A program made the position numbers and the translations under genes. The notes under the pieces are model-generated. The model was not told where the DNA came from. It worked only from the letters and a program-made list of their open reading frames with translations, and ran no database searches. Shown here piece after piece: positions 13,495 through 14,345 of a stretch of DNA of 14,345 nucleotides; position 1 is the first letter of the stretch; every line of letters begins with the position of its first letter. This DNA comes from an uncultured Clostridia bacterium (lineage in GTDB: Bacteria; Bacillota; Clostridia; Christensenellales; Borkfalkiaceae): the NCBI GenBank assembly GCA_947629735.1, contig CANREX010000024.1:1-14345 (forward strand). Direction: 5' to 3'.

Positions 13495-13649
13495 CCACAG
13501 TTGGCGACCTTATTTAATCGCCTGCTGCGGCTTAAAACTGCGCTGTAAAGTTAAATTGTTTTCCGGGTTTGTCGAATTCCTTTCAAAGCCCCTCTAAACA
13601 GTTGTCCGAGCCCGTTGAAGTCCTTTAAAAAGCCTTATAAAGCCCGATT

Positions 13650-14345
13650 TTATTTCAGATACTCCCTGAAAAACGCCTCGATTTTGTCGAACGGAATCGC
13701 ATTCTTTCCGCCGCCGTCATACAGGTCGGTGTGCACGGCGTTCGGGATAATGAGAATTTGCTTATTTGCCGCGTAGTTGCTGTCCTTTGTCATTGCGGCG
13801 TAAGCGTCCTCGGAAAAATAGCGGGAGTGCGCCTTTTCGCCGTGAATGAGAAGAACCGCGCTGCGAATTTCGTTGCTGTATGCCAAAATGGGCATATTGA
13901 TAAAGGACAGCGAGGAAGTCTTGTTCCAACCGCCGTTGGAGTTGAGCGAACGCGGGTGATAGCCGCGCTTGGTCTTGTAGTAGTCGTAATAATCTTTTAC
14001 GAAGAAAGGCGCGTCGTCGGGAAGGGGATCAACGACCCCGCCGCCGAGTTCGTAATTGCCGTTTTTGTAATCGGCGGTGCGCTGTTCGTTGAGGGCTTTT
14101 TTCGTTTCGAATCTCGCCTCTTCGCTGTCCGCCGAATCGAAATATCCCTTGGCGTTCACCCTCGTCATGTCGTACATAGTGGAAGCGACGGTAGCCTTTA
14201 TGCGCGTGTCCATCGCCGCCGTATTGAGCGCCATTCCGCCCCAACCGCAAATACCTAAGATGCCGATCCTGTCCGCGTCCACGTCCTCGCGGCAGGAGAG
14301 GAAGTCCACCGCCGCCGAGAAGTCCTCCGTGTTATGTCGGGAGAG
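13650..14345 (-). CDS. Alpha/beta hydrolase, partial (N-terminus beyond the window)
   Basis: 232 residues of an alpha/beta-hydrolase-fold protein; the frame stays open to the right edge, so the N-terminal part, including the oxyanion-side strand, is missing. The nucleophile elbow reads GILGICGWGGMAL, with Cys where most family members have Ser, as in dienelactone hydrolase-type enzymes. Further on, SAVLLIHGEKAHSRYFSEDAY marks the strand and turn that usually carry the acidic residue, and IPNAVHTDLYDG supplies the likely catalytic His. The middle insert (NGGWNKTSSLSFINMPILAY) would form the cap. The substrate is unknown. The protein ends in FREYLK at TAA 13650. It runs in the same direction as the pectate lyase gene but is separated by more than 400 bases, including that gene's own promoter, so the two are not an obvious operon. 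Confidence 0.85.
   Translation of the reverse strand, partial: LSRHNTEDFSAAVDFLSCREDVDADRIGILGICGWGGMALNTAAMDTRIKATVASTMYDMTRVNAKGYFDSADSEEARFETKKALNEQRTADYKNGNYELGGGVVDPLPDDAPFFVKDYYDYYKTKRGYHPRSLNSNGGWNKTSSLSFINMPILAYSNEIRSAVLLIHGEKAHSRYFSEDAYAAMTKDSNYAANKQILIIPNAVHTDLYDGGGKNAIPFDKIEAFFREYLK

Overview
The window looks like a chromosomal segment of a Gram-positive, probably clostridial (Bacillota), gut-type bacterium. The reasons are the type II-A CRISPR-Cas locus, SigA-type promoters that share the extended -10 TGATATAAT, AAGGAG ribosome sites, and a large secreted pectate lyase with surface-protein domains. The genus cannot be read from the sequence.

Layout, left to right. Positions 1-414 hold no intact gene: a stem-loop, a cluster of GGGAAA-type motifs, a broken 3' piece of a tRNA-Leu(UAA)-like gene (possible attachment-site scar) and a strong rightward terminator. 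Positions 415-912 are a CRISPR array with seven identical 36-bp repeats, one degenerate terminal repeat and seven 30-bp spacers, transcribed leftward. Its promoter lies in the 3' end of csn2. Positions 985-6889 are a leftward operon cas9-cas1-cas2-csn2. The tracrRNA (about 6942-7031) is transcribed rightward, just upstream of cas9. The cas promoter (7087-7115) lies beyond the tracrRNA, so the roughly 190-nt cas9 leader is antisense to the whole tracrRNA. Every part of a working II-A system is visible: Cas9 with RuvC and HNH residues, Cas1, Cas2, Csn2, repeats, tracrRNA and promoters.

Positions 7267-7629 carry a small PriA-N-terminal-like protein gene behind two 33-bp tandem repeats. Positions 7813-9634 are an AT-rich restriction-modification pair: an apparently complete N6-adenine methyltransferase followed by a very short, probably internally deleted endonuclease. 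A strong hairpin at 9665-9701 separates this from a GC-richer leftward gene for an 1138-residue secreted polysaccharide lyase family 1 protein (9808-13224), with its own promoter and long leader. The window ends inside a leftward alpha/beta hydrolase gene with a Cys in the nucleophile elbow.

CRISPR-Cas and restriction-modification sit side by side as a small defence cluster between ordinary metabolic genes. The CRISPR system itself belongs to a known subtype. The points most worth a second look are the regulatory layout around tracrRNA and cas9, the terminal degenerate repeat, the tRNA-Leu scar at the array's end, the deleted endonuclease, and the small orphan gene with its repeats.
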